Translations under genes and position numbers: made by a program
Notes under the pieces: generated by a model
What the model was told of the DNA's origin: nothing
Seen by the model: only the letters and a program-made list of their open reading frames with translations
Databases searched by the model: none
In this document: piece after piece, positions 17,543 through 27,149 of the stretch
How positions within the stretch are numbered: the first letter of the stretch is position 1
Layout of the letters: every line of letters begins with the position of its first letter
Source: Dickeya poaceiphila
GTDB lineage: Bacteria > Pseudomonadota > Gammaproteobacteria > Enterobacterales > Enterobacteriaceae
Assembly: GCF_007858975.2 (NCBI RefSeq)
Contig: NZ_CP042220.2
Span: 3,472,001-3,536,000 of the forward strand
DNA length: 64,000 bases
Reading direction: 5' to 3'

Positions 17543-19186
17543 ATGTCGAATAAACCGTTTTATTACCAAGAGCCGTTTCCATTAGCGAAAGATAAAACCG
17601 AATATCGTTTAATCAGCAGCGACTTTGTTTCCGTCAGCCAGTTTGAAGGCCAGGATATTCTCAAAGTTGACCCGCAAGGGCTAACGCTGTTGGCCCAGCA
17701 GGCATTCCACGATGCCTCTTTCCTGCTGCGCCCTTCCCACCAGCAACAGGTTGCCGATATTCTGCACGACCCACAAGCCAGCGAAAACGACCGTTATGTC
17801 GCCCTGCAATTTCTGCGTAACTCCGAAATCGCCGCCAAAGGCATCCTGCCCACCTGTCAGGATACCGGCACCGCCATCATCGTCGGCAAAAAAGGCCAAC
17901 GTGTGTGGACCGGCGGCAACGATGCCGAAGCGCTGTCGCGCGGGGTATACAACACCTTTATCGAAGACAACCTGCGCTATTCACAGAATGCCGCATTGGA
18001 TATGTACAAAGAGGTCAACACCGGCACCAACCTGCCTGCGCAGATAGACCTCTACAGCACCGAAGGCGATGAATATAAATTCCTGTTCGTCACCAAAGGC
18101 GGCGGTTCCGCCAACAAGACCTATCTGTATCAGGAAACCAAGGCGCTGTTGTCACCGGGCAAACTGAAAAACTATCTGGTGGAGAAAATGCGTACGCTGG
18201 GTACCGCAGCCTGCCCGCCGTACCATATTGCCTTCGTTATCGGCGGCACCTCGGCAGAAACCACCCTGAAAACCGTTAAGCTGGCCTCCACTCGCTACTA
18301 TGACGAACTGCCGACCGAAGGTAATGAGCACGGCCAGGCATTCCGTGATGTAGCGCTGGAGCAGGAACTGCTGGAAGAAGCCCGTAATTTAGGGCTAGGC
18401 GCCCAGTTCGGCGGCAAATATTTCGCCCACGATGTGCGGGTGATCCGTCTGCCACGCCACGGCGCTTCCTGTCCGGTCGGCATGGGCGTGTCCTGCTCGG
18501 CGGACCGCAATATCAAAGCCAAGATCAACCGTCAGGGTATCTGGCTGGAACAGTTGGAAACCAATCCCGGCAAATACATTCCGGAACACCTGCGTCATGC
18601 AGGCGAAGGCGAGGTGGTGCGCATCGACCTGAACCGCCCAATGGCGGATATCCTCAAAACGCTGTCGCAGTATCCGGTTTCCACCCGCTTGTCACTTAAC
18701 GGCACCATCATCGTGGCGCGCGATATTGCCCACGCCAAACTGAAGGAACTGCTGGATAACGGCGGCGAACTGCCGCAATACGTGAAAGATCATCCGATCT
18801 ACTACGCGGGTCCCGCCAAAACGCCGGAAGGTTACGCCTCTGGTTCGCTGGGCCCCACCACTGCGGGCCGCATGGACTCCTATGTTGACCTGCTGCAATC
18901 CCACGGTGGCAGCATGATCATGTTGGCCAAAGGCAACCGCAGCCAACAGGTCACCGACGCCTGCAAAAAACACGGCGGCTTCTATCTCGGCAGCATCGGC
19001 GGCCCGGCAGCGATTCTGGCGCAGAATAGCATCAAGAGCCTGGAATGTGTGGAATACCCGGAACTGGGTATGGAAGCTATCTGGAAAATCGAAGTGGAAG
19101 ACTTCCCGGCCTTCATCCTGGTGGATGACAAAGGCAACGACTTCTTCCAGGTGATCCAGTCTCAGAAATGCACCCGCTGCGGCTAA
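17543..19186 (+). CDS. fumA: Class I fumarate hydratase
   Basis: A 547-residue iron-sulfur fumarase, matching the 548 residues of E. coli FumA. It interconverts fumarate and malate in the TCA cycle using an oxygen-sensitive [4Fe-4S] cluster; one ligand is visible in [10 protein letters not shown], others in [10 protein letters not shown] and the final region. Start ATG 17543 ([12 protein letters not shown]) aligns with FumA/FumB; a longer frame from 17363 is rejected. GAGAAG lies upstream. A strong terminator ends the gene, so it is a single-gene unit. Confidence 0.95.
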   Translation: MSNKPFYYQEPFPLAKDKTEYRLISSDFVSVSQFEGQDILKVDPQGLTLLAQQAFHDASFLLRPSHQQQVADILHDPQASENDRYVALQFLRNSEIAAKGILPTCQDTGTAIIVGKKGQRVWTGGNDAEALSRGVYNTFIEDNLRYSQNAALDMYKEVNTGTNLPAQIDLYSTEGDEYKFLFVTKGGGSANKTYLYQETKALLSPGKLKNYLVEKMRTLGTAACPPYHIAFVIGGTSAETTLKTVKLASTRYYDELPTEGNEHGQAFRDVALEQELLEEARNLGLGAQFGGKYFAHDVRVIRLPRHGASCPVGMGVSCSADRNIKAKINRQGIWLEQLETNPGKYIPEHLRHAGEGEVVRIDLNRPMADILKTLSQYPVSTRLSLNGTIIVARDIAHAKLKELLDNGGELPQYVKDHPIYYAGPAKTPEGYASGSLGPTTAGRMDSYVDLLQSHGGSMIMLAKGNRSQQVTDACKKHGGFYLGSIGGPAAILAQNSIKSLECVEYPELGMEAIWKIEVEDFPAFILVDDKGNDFFQVIQSQKCTRCG

Positions 19187-19212
19187 GATTACCGCCCATC
19201 GGATGCTGATCA

Positions 19213-19243
19213 ACGGGGATGGCTGATGCCATCCCCGTTTTTT
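19213..19243 (+). terminator. Rho-independent terminator of fumA
   Basis: Eleven-base stem (19213-19223 with 19228-19238), TGAT loop and a run of six T. Confidence 0.92.
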
Positions 19244-19396
19244 ATCAAACCGCTTCAGCTCTTAATTCAGTTCTATCCCGCTCGGCCCATCGGCGACGCA
19301 TTGCCACCATTATTTAATGCATTTTAAATACAACTTATAGATATCCCGCTAAACAACGCATAAAATGGCGTCAGGAACTGAATCAACGAGGCCACT

Positions 19397-20287
19397 ATGC
19401 ACGAAACCACCAGGCAAGAACCACAAGACTTGCTGTGCTATAAACAGATGCCAGTCTGGAACAGCAGCACGCTGCCTGCCGCATTTCAGGAACAGCACAA
19501 CACCAAACAAGGCACCTGGGCGAAGCTGCATATTTTAAACGGTGAGCTGACGTTCGACGTGCTGACAGAGCAAGGGGAGACGAAAGAACGCTTCCACTTC
19601 TCGCCGCAACAGCAACCGCCCTATATTGAACCGCAGTGCTGGCATCGTATTGTCTCGTTTTCAGACGATCTGGAGTGTCAGTTGGGCTTTTATTGCACGC
19701 CAGAAGACTATTATCACAAGAAATATGAGCTGACGCGCACCCATTCGGAAGTGATCGATGCCCTGCGTTATCTGCAACCGGGAAAAGCGCTGGATCTGGG
19801 CTGCGGCGGTGGTCGTAACGCGCTCTACCTGAATCTGAAAGGGTTTGATGTCACTGCCTGCGATAAGAACGCCCTGAGCATTGATAAGCTCAATCACATT
19901 ATTGCCGATGAATCGCTCAGCCGAATTGACGCTTTCGTCCACGATATCAATCAAGCTGACATTCGCCATCAGTACGATTTCATCCTGTCAACGGTAGTGT
20001 TCATGTTTCTGGAGCGCTCGTGCATTCCGGCGATCATCAGCAACATGCAGAAACATACCGTCGCTGGGGGCTATAACCTGATTGTCGCCGCCATGTCCAC
20101 CGACGATTTCCCCTGCCCAATGCCGTTCTCGTTCACTTTTGGGCACAACGAATTACACGACTATTATCGTGACTGGGAGATAGTGAAATACAACGAAGAT
20201 GTGGGAGAGCTGCACAAAACCGACGCCAACGGCAACCGCCTCAAACTGCGCTTTGCCACATTGCTGGCACGCAAACCTGACGCCTGA
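19397..20287 (+). CDS. tehB: Tellurite-resistance SAM-dependent methyltransferase TehB, two-domain form
   Basis: A 296-residue protein. The C-terminal part (about residues 105-296) matches Teh[15 protein letters not shown] motif [10 protein letters not shown] (132-141), [13 protein letters not shown] and [10 protein letters not shown]. The first ~100 residues form an extra beta-rich TehB N-terminal domain, found in the Haemophilus-type protein but absent from the 197-residue E. coli TehB. It methylates tellurite and selenium compounds in the cytoplasm. It has no tehA beside it here and lies alone between fumA and the ribB terminator. Confidence 0.9.
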   Translation: MHETTRQEPQDLLCYKQMPVWNSSTLPAAFQEQHNTKQGTWAKLHILNGELTFDVLTEQGETKERFHFSPQQQPPYIEPQCWHRIVSFSDDLECQLGFYCTPEDYYHKKYELTRTHSEVIDALRYLQPGKALDLGCGGGRNALYLNLKGFDVTACDKNALSIDKLNHIIADESLSRIDAFVHDINQADIRHQYDFILSTVVFMFLERSCIPAIISNMQKHTVAGGYNLIVAAMSTDDFPCPMPFSFTFGHNELHDYYRDWEIVKYNEDVGELHKTDANGNRLKLRFATLLARKPDA

Positions 20288-20293
20288 AAAACA

Positions 20294-20315
20294 CAGGGCC
20301 GGAAAACCGGCCCTG
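20294..20315 (-). terminator. Terminator of ribB
   Basis: Nine-base GC-rich stem with an AAAA loop; on the minus strand it is followed by GTTTTT. It sits between the converging tehB and ribB genes. Confidence 0.8.
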
Positions 20316-20345
20316 CGAAAAAAGTGTGACATTGCCTGGCGGCAA

Positions 20346-20999
20346 TCAGCTCGCTTTACGCTCAGCCGCCTGACGATAAGCCACCAGATCGTCGATAGTC
20401 AGCACCGGCATATTGTGCTGTTTCGCAAAGGTGATCACTTCCGGCGCACGAGCCATGGAACCATCATCATTCGTCAGTTCGCACAATACGCCGAATGGTT
20501 TAAACCCTGCCAGACGCATCAAATCCACCGTGGCTTCAGTATGACCACCACGCGCCAACACGCCGCCCGGCTGTGCACGCAGCGGGAACACATGACCTGG
20601 GCGATTAAGATCGCTCGGACGGGCGTCATCGGCAATCGCCGCGCGAACCGTCGTCACGCGGTCAGCGGCGGATACACCGGTGGTCACGCCTTCAGCAGCT
20701 TCAATCGTGACAGTGAACGCCGTCTGATAATGGCTGGAATTATTTTCCACCATCATCGGCAGCTCCAGCTTCTGGCGGCGCTCTTCGGTGATGCACAGGC
20801 ATACAATACCGCTGCCGTGACGAATGGTGAGCGCCATTTGCTCAACGGTCATGGTTTCAGCCGGGAAAATCATATCACCTTCATTTTCCCTGTCTTCATC
20901 ATCCAGCACCATCACACCACGACCGCTACGCAATGCGTCCAGCGCGCGTTCAACACGTTCAACAGGGGTACCGAATTCGGAAAGTAAAGTCTGATTCAT
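20346..20999 (-). CDS. ribB: 3,4-dihydroxy-2-butanone-4-phosphate synthase
   Basis: A 217-residue enzyme converting ribulose 5-phosphate to L-3,4-dihydroxybutan-2-one 4-phosphate and formate, an early branch of riboflavin synthesis. Motifs [14 protein letters not shown] (catalytic acid cluster, about residues 31-44), [14 protein letters not shown] and [10 protein letters not shown] are diagnostic, and the length equals E. coli RibB. The gene stands alone behind an FMN riboswitch about 135 bases upstream, which should switch it off when FMN is plentiful. A GAGG ribosome site lies nine to twelve bases before the start. Confidence 0.97.
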   Translation of the reverse strand: MNQTLLSEFGTPVERVERALDALRSGRGVMVLDDEDRENEGDMIFPAETMTVEQMALTIRHGSGIVCLCITEERRQKLELPMMVENNSSHYQTAFTVTIEAAEGVTTGVSAADRVTTVRAAIADDARPSDLNRPGHVFPLRAQPGGVLARGGHTEATVDLMRLAGFKPFGVLCELTNDDGSMARAPEVITFAKQHNMPVLTIDDLVAYRQAAERKAS

Positions 21000-21130
21000 G
21001 GTAAAAAAACCTCATTATTAATATGGATTACCAGAATCAGGGCGAACTTGAGGAGTCGTTTTTGCACTGAAAAAGCAAACAGGCATAAACGCAAAAATAA
21101 CGCGGGCAGGTGCAAACCTGTCAGAAACCG

Positions 21131-21290
21131 TTACTCTCTCCCATCCGGACTATTACCGTCGGCCCCGGAATTACACCGGATCTGCTGACCTCAGATGATA
21201 CTGTCTGAGCGCTCGCGGGCTTCCAGCTAGCCTGATGGCACAAACTGGTTTACCGCCGGTGGGGAATTGCACCCCGCCCTGAGAATAAGC
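21131..21290 (-). promoter_or_regulatory. FMN riboswitch (RFN element) of ribB
   Basis: Read on the minus strand, the region begins with TTCTCAGGGCGGGGTGCAAT and continues with CCCCACCGGCGGTA, the AGCCCGCGAGCG segment, GGTCAGCAGATCCGGTG and GCCGACGGT...AGTCCGGATGGGAGAGAG. These are the conserved blocks of the RFN element that binds FMN and controls ribB in enterobacteria. The segment down to the ribB start (21000-21130) would contain the expression platform. Confidence 0.95.
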
Positions 21291-21450
21291 GGTTCTACTA
21301 TAACGCTAACCTGAGGTGCGGGCAATCTCCAACCCCGCTTATGGTTCGAAAAATTCATCGTATTGAAATCACTTTTTGTTTATACAACACAGGTCTGGCA
21401 TTACACTTGTGGTATTCCACTATTTCGTCAAAACAGTTCAGGAAAGCGTC

Positions 21451-21735
21451 ATGATTGACCCGAAAAAGTTAGAGCAGATTGCCCGTCAGGTGCAAGAATC
21501 CATGCCGAAAGGCATCCGGGAATTTGGCGAGGATATGGAGAAGAAAATCCGTCAGATTTTACAGTCGCAGTTGGGCAAGCTAGATCTGGTCAGCCGTGAA
21601 GAATTTGATGTGCAAACCCAGGTGTTGCTGCGCACTCGTGAGAAACTCGCACTACTGGAACAGCGAGTAAGCGCGCTGGAAACGAAAACGGCAGACAATG
21701 AGCCAGGGCAACAGCCCCCCGCCGACCCGCAGTAA
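21451..21735 (+). CDS. ubiK: Ubiquinone biosynthesis accessory factor UbiK (YqiC/BMFP)
   Basis: A 94-residue protein. [19 protein letters not shown] and the C-terminal coiled coil (about residues 45-80, [25 protein letters not shown]) match YqiC/UbiK, which helps assemble the ubiquinone-synthesis complex with UbiJ near the membrane. ATG 21451 is chosen over an upstream start because AGGA precedes it and the family begins at MIDP. It lies upstream of and convergent with yjeH. Confidence 0.92.
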   Translation: MIDPKKLEQIARQVQESMPKGIREFGEDMEKKIRQILQSQLGKLDLVSREEFDVQTQVLLRTREKLALLEQRVSALETKTADNEPGQQPPADPQ

Positions 21736-21751
21736 TCCTGCAATGATACTC

Positions 21752-21780
21752 AGCCAGACAGGCTTTTGCCCTGTCTGGCT
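21752..21780. terminator. Hairpin between ubiK and yjeH
   Basis: Eleven-base perfect inverted repeat (21752-21762 with 21770-21780), placed right at the convergent gene ends; probably serves both genes, though T tracts are weak. Confidence 0.65.
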
Positions 21781-23034
21781 TCAGTCAACCGCCACAGCCT
21801 CGCGCCTTTCTGGCAGCATAAGCCACAGCACCGCCAACATTCCTAACGCATACAGAGCCTTCCAACCGAGCGTCAGCAATAGCGCCGCGCACAGTACGAT
21901 GCCGATACCCGCCATCACGCGGGAGCGTCCCTGCAACAGCCGCCACCCCGCCAACATGCACAGCAAATAAATCAGAATGAAAATACCGTTGGCGTAAACG
22001 ATCAATTCAGACAGCGGCAACCGCAGCCAGTAAATGGCCAAACAGCAGAGAAGACAACAGGCCACGACCAACGACAACGCATTTACCGGCACACGCGATG
22101 CAGATAGCCGCGCCAGACGGCTTCCTTCTGGTGCTTGTGACCACACCAGCCGGGCAAAGCCCTGAGTATAGATATTCACACTGGCAAAACAGGCAAGGTA
22201 ACCGACGATGCAAGCCAGCCACAATGCGTGACTGCCAAACAGACGCACCACCACAGTGGGCAAAGACGCCGTTGCAGCCTGATGAGGACCGTAAGCGCCG
22301 AAATGCAGTACCGCAACAGTACACCCCCAGTAGACCGCACCCGCCAGCAACATGCCTATCAGCAGCGCACGTGGAAAATCACGTTCGGGTGATCTGAACT
22401 CGGTCGCCAGATGAGCAAACGCTTCCAGCCCAACGAAACACCAGAACATGACTGCCAGCGCGTCCAGCATTTTCGCTCCGCTAATCTCCGTCAGTGCAGG
22501 CCATGGAATCTGGGATGGCATAATCCGACCTTGCCACCAGATCCCCACGACCAATAACACCACCAACAGTGCAATCAGCGTCTGCACCGTAGCGCTGGAA
22601 CCGGCGCTACGCATTCCCAGCAACCAAATCACCACCAGCGTCAGCAATTGTACCAGCAGCAATCCCCCTGAACTCACCCCAAAGGCTGCTTGCCAGAAAC
22701 CAGAGGCAATCTGCATTGCCGCAGGCAAACCAACCGGAATAACCGACAAAAACAGCCACCCAGTCACCCTGGCCAACCGAGGTCCGAATGCCAGCCGGAC
22801 AAAATGCGCTGCGCCGCCAGCATTCGGAAAATGACGACCAAGCGACGCAAAAACGATGGCAATCGGAAACACCAGCACAATCAGCAGCGGCCAGGCCCAA
22901 AGACTATCGCCCTGCGCTTGTTCTGCGACTAATGCAGGCACAGCAAATACGCCAGTCCCCAGTAATGAGGTCGATAACAACCCAATGCCCTGAACCAGCC
23001 CCAACTCCTGCTTTAACGTATTATTGCCGCTCAC
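21781..23034 (-). CDS. yjeH: L-methionine/branched-chain amino acid exporter YjeH (APC family)
   Basis: A 417-residue inner-membrane transporter with about 12 helices. KQELGLVQGIGLLSTSLLGTGVFAVPAL at the N-terminus and FWCFVGLEAFAHLATEF in the middle are nearly identical to E. coli YjeH, which exports L-methionine and branched-chain amino acids. It is convergent with ubiK. Upstream (23035-23280) lies an ERIC-like palindromic element rather than an obvious promoter. Confidence 0.92.
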   Translation of the reverse strand: MSGNNTLKQELGLVQGIGLLSTSLLGTGVFAVPALVAEQAQGDSLWAWPLLIVLVFPIAIVFASLGRHFPNAGGAAHFVRLAFGPRLARVTGWLFLSVIPVGLPAAMQIASGFWQAAFGVSSGGLLLVQLLTLVVIWLLGMRSAGSSATVQTLIALLVVLLVVGIWWQGRIMPSQIPWPALTEISGAKMLDALAVMFWCFVGLEAFAHLATEFRSPERDFPRALLIGMLLAGAVYWGCTVAVLHFGAYGPHQAATASLPTVVVRLFGSHALWLACIVGYLACFASVNIYTQGFARLVWSQAPEGSRLARLSASRVPVNALSLVVACCLLCCLAIYWLRLPLSELIVYANGIFILIYLLCMLAGWRLLQGRSRVMAGIGIVLCAALLLTLGWKALYALGMLAVLWLMLPERREAVAVD

Positions 23035-23065
23035 AATCTGTGACCTTATCGCCAGTGGGTATGTT

Positions 23066-23263
23066 TATACCCGTCATACTTCAAGTTGCAGGTGTGTTGG
23101 CGGCGTTCGCTCACCCGAATCACTTACCTGAGTAAGCTCATCGGGATGAAATGAGAGACATCCTGTCTCTCACCGGAGGCCAGCCGTTGGCTGGTCAAAT
23201 TCGTTCCCAACGAATTTGTCACTCTCTTGCCGCCTTCCTGCAACTCGAATTATTTTGGGTATA
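23066..23263. repeat. ERIC-like palindromic intergenic element (198 bp)
   Basis: The left arm (TATACCCGTCATACTTCAAG, then TTGCAGG) is repeated in inverse order at the right end (CCTGCAACTCGAATTATTTT then GGGTATA). Inside, CACTTACCTGAGTAAGCTCA resembles the core of enterobacterial ERIC repeats, and three small hairpins (around 23152-23170, 23178-23198 and 23200-23220) are visible. No coding frame. The design fits a non-autonomous mobile or RNA-structured repeat. A half copy is found near 43481. Confidence 0.75.
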
Positions 23264-23316
23264 TGCTCAACGCTGACACAATCAGCGTGTTCGCCAGTTG
23301 AACTATCATGGTAAAA

Positions 23317-23347
23317 ACAAAAAGCCTCCACTTGCGGAGGCTTTTAA
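23317..23347 (-). terminator. Terminator of zipA
   Basis: AAAGCCTCC/GGAGGCTTT stem with a 6-base loop; on the minus strand it runs into T-rich sequence. It lies 30 bases after the zipA stop. Confidence 0.88.
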
Positions 23348-23376
23348 AAAATACAACGACCAACGACACATCGTCA

Positions 23377-24318
23377 TTATTCGCTCTGAACGCTGTTCGC
23401 CCTGATAACTTCGCGGATACGCGCTTTATAGGCTTCCACTTTCTGCGGCGTCATCAGGCGGCGCTCGTCATCCAGCACCACGCCACCGACATCATCGGCG
23501 ATACGCTGAGCGGACTGTAGCATCAGCTTGAAATTCTGGCTGGCATCGCCATAAGACGGCACCATCATGAAAATCGACACGCCCGGCGTGGAAAATTCAG
23601 ACATGGCTTCCACATTAAAAGAACCGGGTTTGACCATGTTAGCCAGGCTGAATAACACTGGCCCACTGCCCGCCGGGTTAACGTGGCGATGGAAAATGTT
23701 CATTTCGCCGAACTGAAAACCTGCCTGCAGCACGCTTTGCAACAACAGTTCACCACCAATCACACTGCCCTGATGCGCTGCTACATGCAACACCAACACC
23801 GCTTCTTGCTGTTGCAATTCATGTTGTTGATGCTGTGCGGCCACTGCAACCTCAGGCGTCGGCTCAGGCTGTGAGTTATACGCTTGCGGTTCCGGCTCAT
23901 CAACCGGCTGCACGGGTTCTGCGCGCTGAAAGGGTGATGAACGATGTGAAGATTCGACGTGCACCGCTGCAGGCTGAACAGGCTGACGCGACGGCGCTTG
24001 CGGTTCAACATCATCCAGTAACGGATCAAAGACTGCAGGCTCTTGCCTGAAAGAAGGTTCTGAACGATCACCTGAAGGTGCAACGTTGTCTGGCGACGCG
24101 TTTTTTTGACTGCGAGAAGGCGTTACCCGCACTTCACCGACACCGTCATCAAGCTCTTCAAGCGGGGTATCACCACGCTTTGGCTTCAGGCGCTTTACCG
24201 GACGCTCACGGAAAAGGGACGAACGCTCTTTACGGCTTGTCCAAAGACCATGCAGTAACAGTGCTATAATTGCGATCGCGCCAACAACAATCAAGATCAG
24301 ACGCAGGTCCTGCATCAT
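23377..24318 (-). CDS. zipA: Cell division protein ZipA
   Basis: A 313-residue division protein. The N-terminal membrane anchor [20 protein letters not shown] and the following charged RKERSSLF block match E. coli ZipA; a long Pro/Gln-rich flexible linker (about residues 70-165) leads to the C-terminal FtsZ-binding domain (about 170-310, [19 protein letters not shown]). It tethers the FtsZ ring to the inner membrane. Start at ATG 24318 follows the family; another ATG is adjacent at 24315 and one further upstream at 24348. It is divergent from cysZ, the usual enterobacterial arrangement. Confidence 0.95.
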   Translation of the reverse strand: MMQDLRLILIVVGAIAIIALLLHGLWTSRKERSSLFRERPVKRLKPKRGDTPLEELDDGVGEVRVTPSRSQKNASPDNVAPSGDRSEPSFRQEPAVFDPLLDDVEPQAPSRQPVQPAAVHVESSHRSSPFQRAEPVQPVDEPEPQAYNSQPEPTPEVAVAAQHQQHELQQQEAVLVLHVAAHQGSVIGGELLLQSVLQAGFQFGEMNIFHRHVNPAGSGPVLFSLANMVKPGSFNVEAMSEFSTPGVSIFMMVPSYGDASQNFKLMLQSAQRIADDVGGVVLDDERRLMTPQKVEAYKARIREVIRANSVQSE

Positions 24319-24539
24319 TGCTATCCCAGTTATTCCAAACATTGCCACTACGGCAAATACACATACCTCTAACTGTATTTGCCTGTGTAGCCAAGTGCAA
24401 GTCCGTGCACCAGTTTATGAGAATAAAGATCGACAGCAGGCATTTTTTTGCCGTTTTTTCATGCAAACCGCAACTAGCCAGCTGAAAATCATCCCGATAT
24501 GATGCCGTAACCTGCATATCATAAGGTGAGAACCGCATC

Positions 24540-25310
24540 ATGTCTTACACGCAACACCTTGATCCCAAACACAGTGGCTTACATTATTTTCTCAAAGGCT
24601 GGCAACTTCTTTCACTGCCCGGCATCCGACGTTTTGTCATTCTTCCCATGCTGGTGAATATTCTGTTGATGGGCGGAGCCTTCTGGTGGCTGTTTCACCA
24701 ACTTGGCGCCTGGATTCCACTGGTGATGACCCACGTGCCAGAGTGGCTGCAGTGGCTGAGTTACCTGCTCTGGCCGCTGGTGACCGTCTTCGTACTGCTG
24801 GTGTTCAGCTATTTTTTCAGTACTGTCACTAACCTGATTGCCTCACCGTTCAACGGGTTGCTGGCGGAACAACTGGAAGCCAGATTAACCGGCCAGCCTC
24901 TTCCTGCCAGCAGCATTGTTGATATTGCCAAAGATGTCCCCCGCATCATACGGCGAGAAGTTCAAAAGCTGGGCTACTATTTGCCGAGAGTGCTGGTGCT
25001 GCTGTTACTCTATCTCGTGCCCGGCGTCGGCCAGACGTTGATACCCGTATTGTGGTTCCTGTTTGGTGCCTGGATGTTGGCAATCCAGTACTGCGATTAC
25101 CCATTCGACAACCACAAAATTGGTTTTTCCGCTATGCGTCAGGCGATGCGGCAAAACAAGCTGACGAATCTGCAGTTTGGCGCGCTGGTCAGTCTATGCA
25201 CCATGGTGCCATTACTGAATCTGTTGATCATGCCAGTCGCCGTCTGTGGGGCGACAGCCTTGTGGGTGGATCGCTATCGCCATCTTTCCGGCACACCGCA
25301 TCGGAGCTGA
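24540..25310 (+). CDS. cysZ: Sulfate transporter CysZ
   Basis: A 256-residue inner-membrane protein with four main hydrophobic segments, matching E. coli CysZ (253 residues), which lets sulfate into the cytoplasm for cysteine synthesis. Diagnostic stretches: [17 protein letters not shown] and [19 protein letters not shown]. It stands just upstream of cysK. ATAAGGTGAG precedes the start. CysB control is expected from the family; no site was assigned. Confidence 0.95.
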   Translation: MSYTQHLDPKHSGLHYFLKGWQLLSLPGIRRFVILPMLVNILLMGGAFWWLFHQLGAWIPLVMTHVPEWLQWLSYLLWPLVTVFVLLVFSYFFSTVTNLIASPFNGLLAEQLEARLTGQPLPASSIVDIAKDVPRIIRREVQKLGYYLPRVLVLLLLYLVPGVGQTLIPVLWFLFGAWMLAIQYCDYPFDNHKIGFSAMRQAMRQNKLTNLQFGALVSLCTMVPLLNLLIMPVAVCGATALWVDRYRHLSGTPHRS

Positions 25311-25471
25311 GCGCTCCAGGATGTTAGCGTTGATGTTCTATAACTGGATATTAGTGAAAATATATTTCCTCAGAACATATCGATATAGCGATTCTTTACT
25401 TCACTGACTTTCCTGAACGAGTATTCTCTCTGAGGTTCGCAAAATTTTGATACAGCTATTAAGGACGGGCT

Positions 25472-26440
25472 ATGAGTAAGATCTACGAAGACAATTCTTT
25501 CACTATCGGCCACACGCCTCTGGTTCGTCTGAATCGCATCGGCAATGGGCGAATTCTGGCTAAGGTTGAATCACGTAACCCCAGCTTCAGTGTAAAATGC
25601 CGTATCGGCGCCAACCTGATTTGGGATGCTGAAAAACGCGGTGTGCTGAAGCCCGGCGTCGAACTCGTAGAACCGACCAGTGGTAATACCGGTATTGCGC
25701 TGGCGTATGTGGCCGCCGCACGTGGTTACAAACTGACGTTGACAATGCCGGAAACCATGAGCCTTGAGCGCCGCAAACTCCTTAAAGCACTGGGTGCCAA
25801 CCTGGTGTTGACCGAAGGCGCCAAAGGCATGAAAGGCGCTATCGCCAAAGCCGAAGAGATTGTGGCCAGCGACCCGGAACATTACCTGCTGCTGCAGCAG
25901 TTCAGCAACCCGGCCAACCCGGAAATTCATGAAAAAACCACCGGCCCGGAAATCTGGGAAGATACCGACGGCGAAGTGGACGTGTTCATTGCCGGCGTAG
26001 GCACCGGCGGCACGTTAACTGGCGTCAGCCGCTATATCAAACAGACCAAAGGTAAGGCGATTATCTCCGTTGCCGTTGAGCCGACCGATTCGCCGGTCAT
26101 CACGCAGGCGCTGGCTGGCGAAGAGATCAAACCCGGTCCGCACAAGATTCAGGGCATCGGTGCAGGATTTATTCCTGCCAACCTGGACCTGAAACTGGTT
26201 GATCGTGTTGAGCGCATCACCAACGAAGAGGCTATCAACACCGCACGCCGTCTGATGGAAGAAGAAGGTATTCTGGCAGGCATCTCTTCCGGTGCTGCGG
26301 TAGCCGCTGCCCTTAATCTGTTGAAAGAAGAAGAATTCGCCAACAAGACCATCGTCGTGATCCTGCCCTCTTCCGGTGAGCGCTACCTCAGTACGGCACT
26401 ATTTGCTGATCTATTCACCGAACAGGAACTGCAGCAGTAA
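25472..26440 (+). CDS. cysK: Cysteine synthase A (O-acetylserine sulfhydrylase)
   Basis: A 322-residue PLP enzyme that makes L-cysteine from O-acetyl-L-serine and sulfide. The PLP lysine is in [11 protein letters not shown] (about residue 42), the phosphate/substrate loop in [11 protein letters not shown], and [14 protein letters not shown] binds the cofactor phosphate. Length equals E. coli CysK (323). It follows cysZ with 161 bases between and ends in a strong terminator ahead of the pts operon. Confidence 0.97.
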   Translation: MSKIYEDNSFTIGHTPLVRLNRIGNGRILAKVESRNPSFSVKCRIGANLIWDAEKRGVLKPGVELVEPTSGNTGIALAYVAAARGYKLTLTMPETMSLERRKLLKALGANLVLTEGAKGMKGAIAKAEEIVASDPEHYLLLQQFSNPANPEIHEKTTGPEIWEDTDGEVDVFIAGVGTGGTLTGVSRYIKQTKGKAIISVAVEPTDSPVITQALAGEEIKPGPHKIQGIGAGFIPANLDLKLVDRVERITNEEAINTARRLMEEEGILAGISSGAAVAAALNLLKEEEFANKTIVVILPSSGERYLSTALFADLFTEQELQQ

Positions 26441-26472
26441 GCGCTTCCTCCCACGAATGTGATTTAAAAGTT

Positions 26473-26500
26473 AAAAAAGCACCCTTCAGGGTGCTTTTTT
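26473..26500 (+). terminator. Terminator of cysK
   Basis: AAAAGCACCC/GGGTGCTTTT stem with a TTCA loop and T6 tail. Confidence 0.92.
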
Positions 26501-26772
26501 GTGGCAGAGCTCAAACTTTCTGCTACTTGCACATTGCTTTTCACTGACAGGTTTAGTATTTAAGCGGACAATTATTTTGATGCGTGAAATTAATATTCGT
26601 CGGAGCCCACGCATACGGATATCATTCTTGCGACATGGAGCAGCATGGCCGGACGCTTTATCTCTCGCAGGAAAATTACAAGGGCATTGCCGACTTAACC
26701 AGGGGTAAGCGCATTCCGTTTCCCTTAACCGCATCCCGGCCTGTCCTGAACCATTCAGGGCAACCAAACAGG

Positions 26773-26802
26773 CTAAAGTTTAACCCATACACTAAACTTT
26801 AG
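26773..26802 (+). promoter_or_regulatory. Perfect inverted repeat in the ptsH leader
   Basis: CTAAAGTTTA and TAAACTTTAG form a perfect 10-base inverted repeat around a 10-base loop, 43 bases before ptsH. It may be an operator or a leader hairpin. The rest of the 26501-26844 gap must carry the pts promoters; no single one is clear and no gene is seen. Confidence 0.5.
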
Positions 26803-26844
26803 TTCCACAACATGAACCTAATCCAACAAGTTGGGGAAAACAGA

Positions 26845-27102
26845 ATGTTCCAGCAAGAAGTAACGATTACCGCTCCAAATGGCCTGCACACGCGTCCAGC
26901 TGCACAGTTCGTGAAAGAAGCCAAAGGATTTACCTCTGAAATCACCGTCACCTCTAACGGCAAAAGCGCCAGCGCCAAAAGCCTGTTTAAATTGCAGACT
27001 CTCGGCCTGACTCAGGGTACTGTGGTCACTATTTCTGCCGAAGGTGAAGACGAACAGCAAGCCGTTGAACATCTGGTTAAACTGATGGCTGAGCTTGAGT
27101 AA
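26845..27102 (+). CDS. ptsH: Phosphocarrier protein HPr
   Basis: An 85-residue HPr, the same length as in E. coli. The phosphorylated histidine is residue 15 (PNGLHTRPA). Start ATG 26845 (MFQQEV) is fixed by the family, not the upstream ATG at 26812. It takes phosphate from enzyme I and passes it to the sugar-specific PTS components in the cytoplasm. First gene of ptsH-ptsI-crr. Confidence 0.98.
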   Translation: MFQQEVTITAPNGLHTRPAAQFVKEAKGFTSEITVTSNGKSASAKSLFKLQTLGLTQGTVVTISAEGEDEQQAVEHLVKLMAELE

Positions 27103-27149
27103 ACGGCCCGCTCTCTTTAGTGAACGTCAGAATCAAGTAAGGTAGGGTT

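Noticed and set aside
23377..24318. Possible frameshift in the Pro/Gln-rich middle of zipA
   Set aside because: Both termini are in one frame, and variable Pro/Gln linkers are normal for ZipA.
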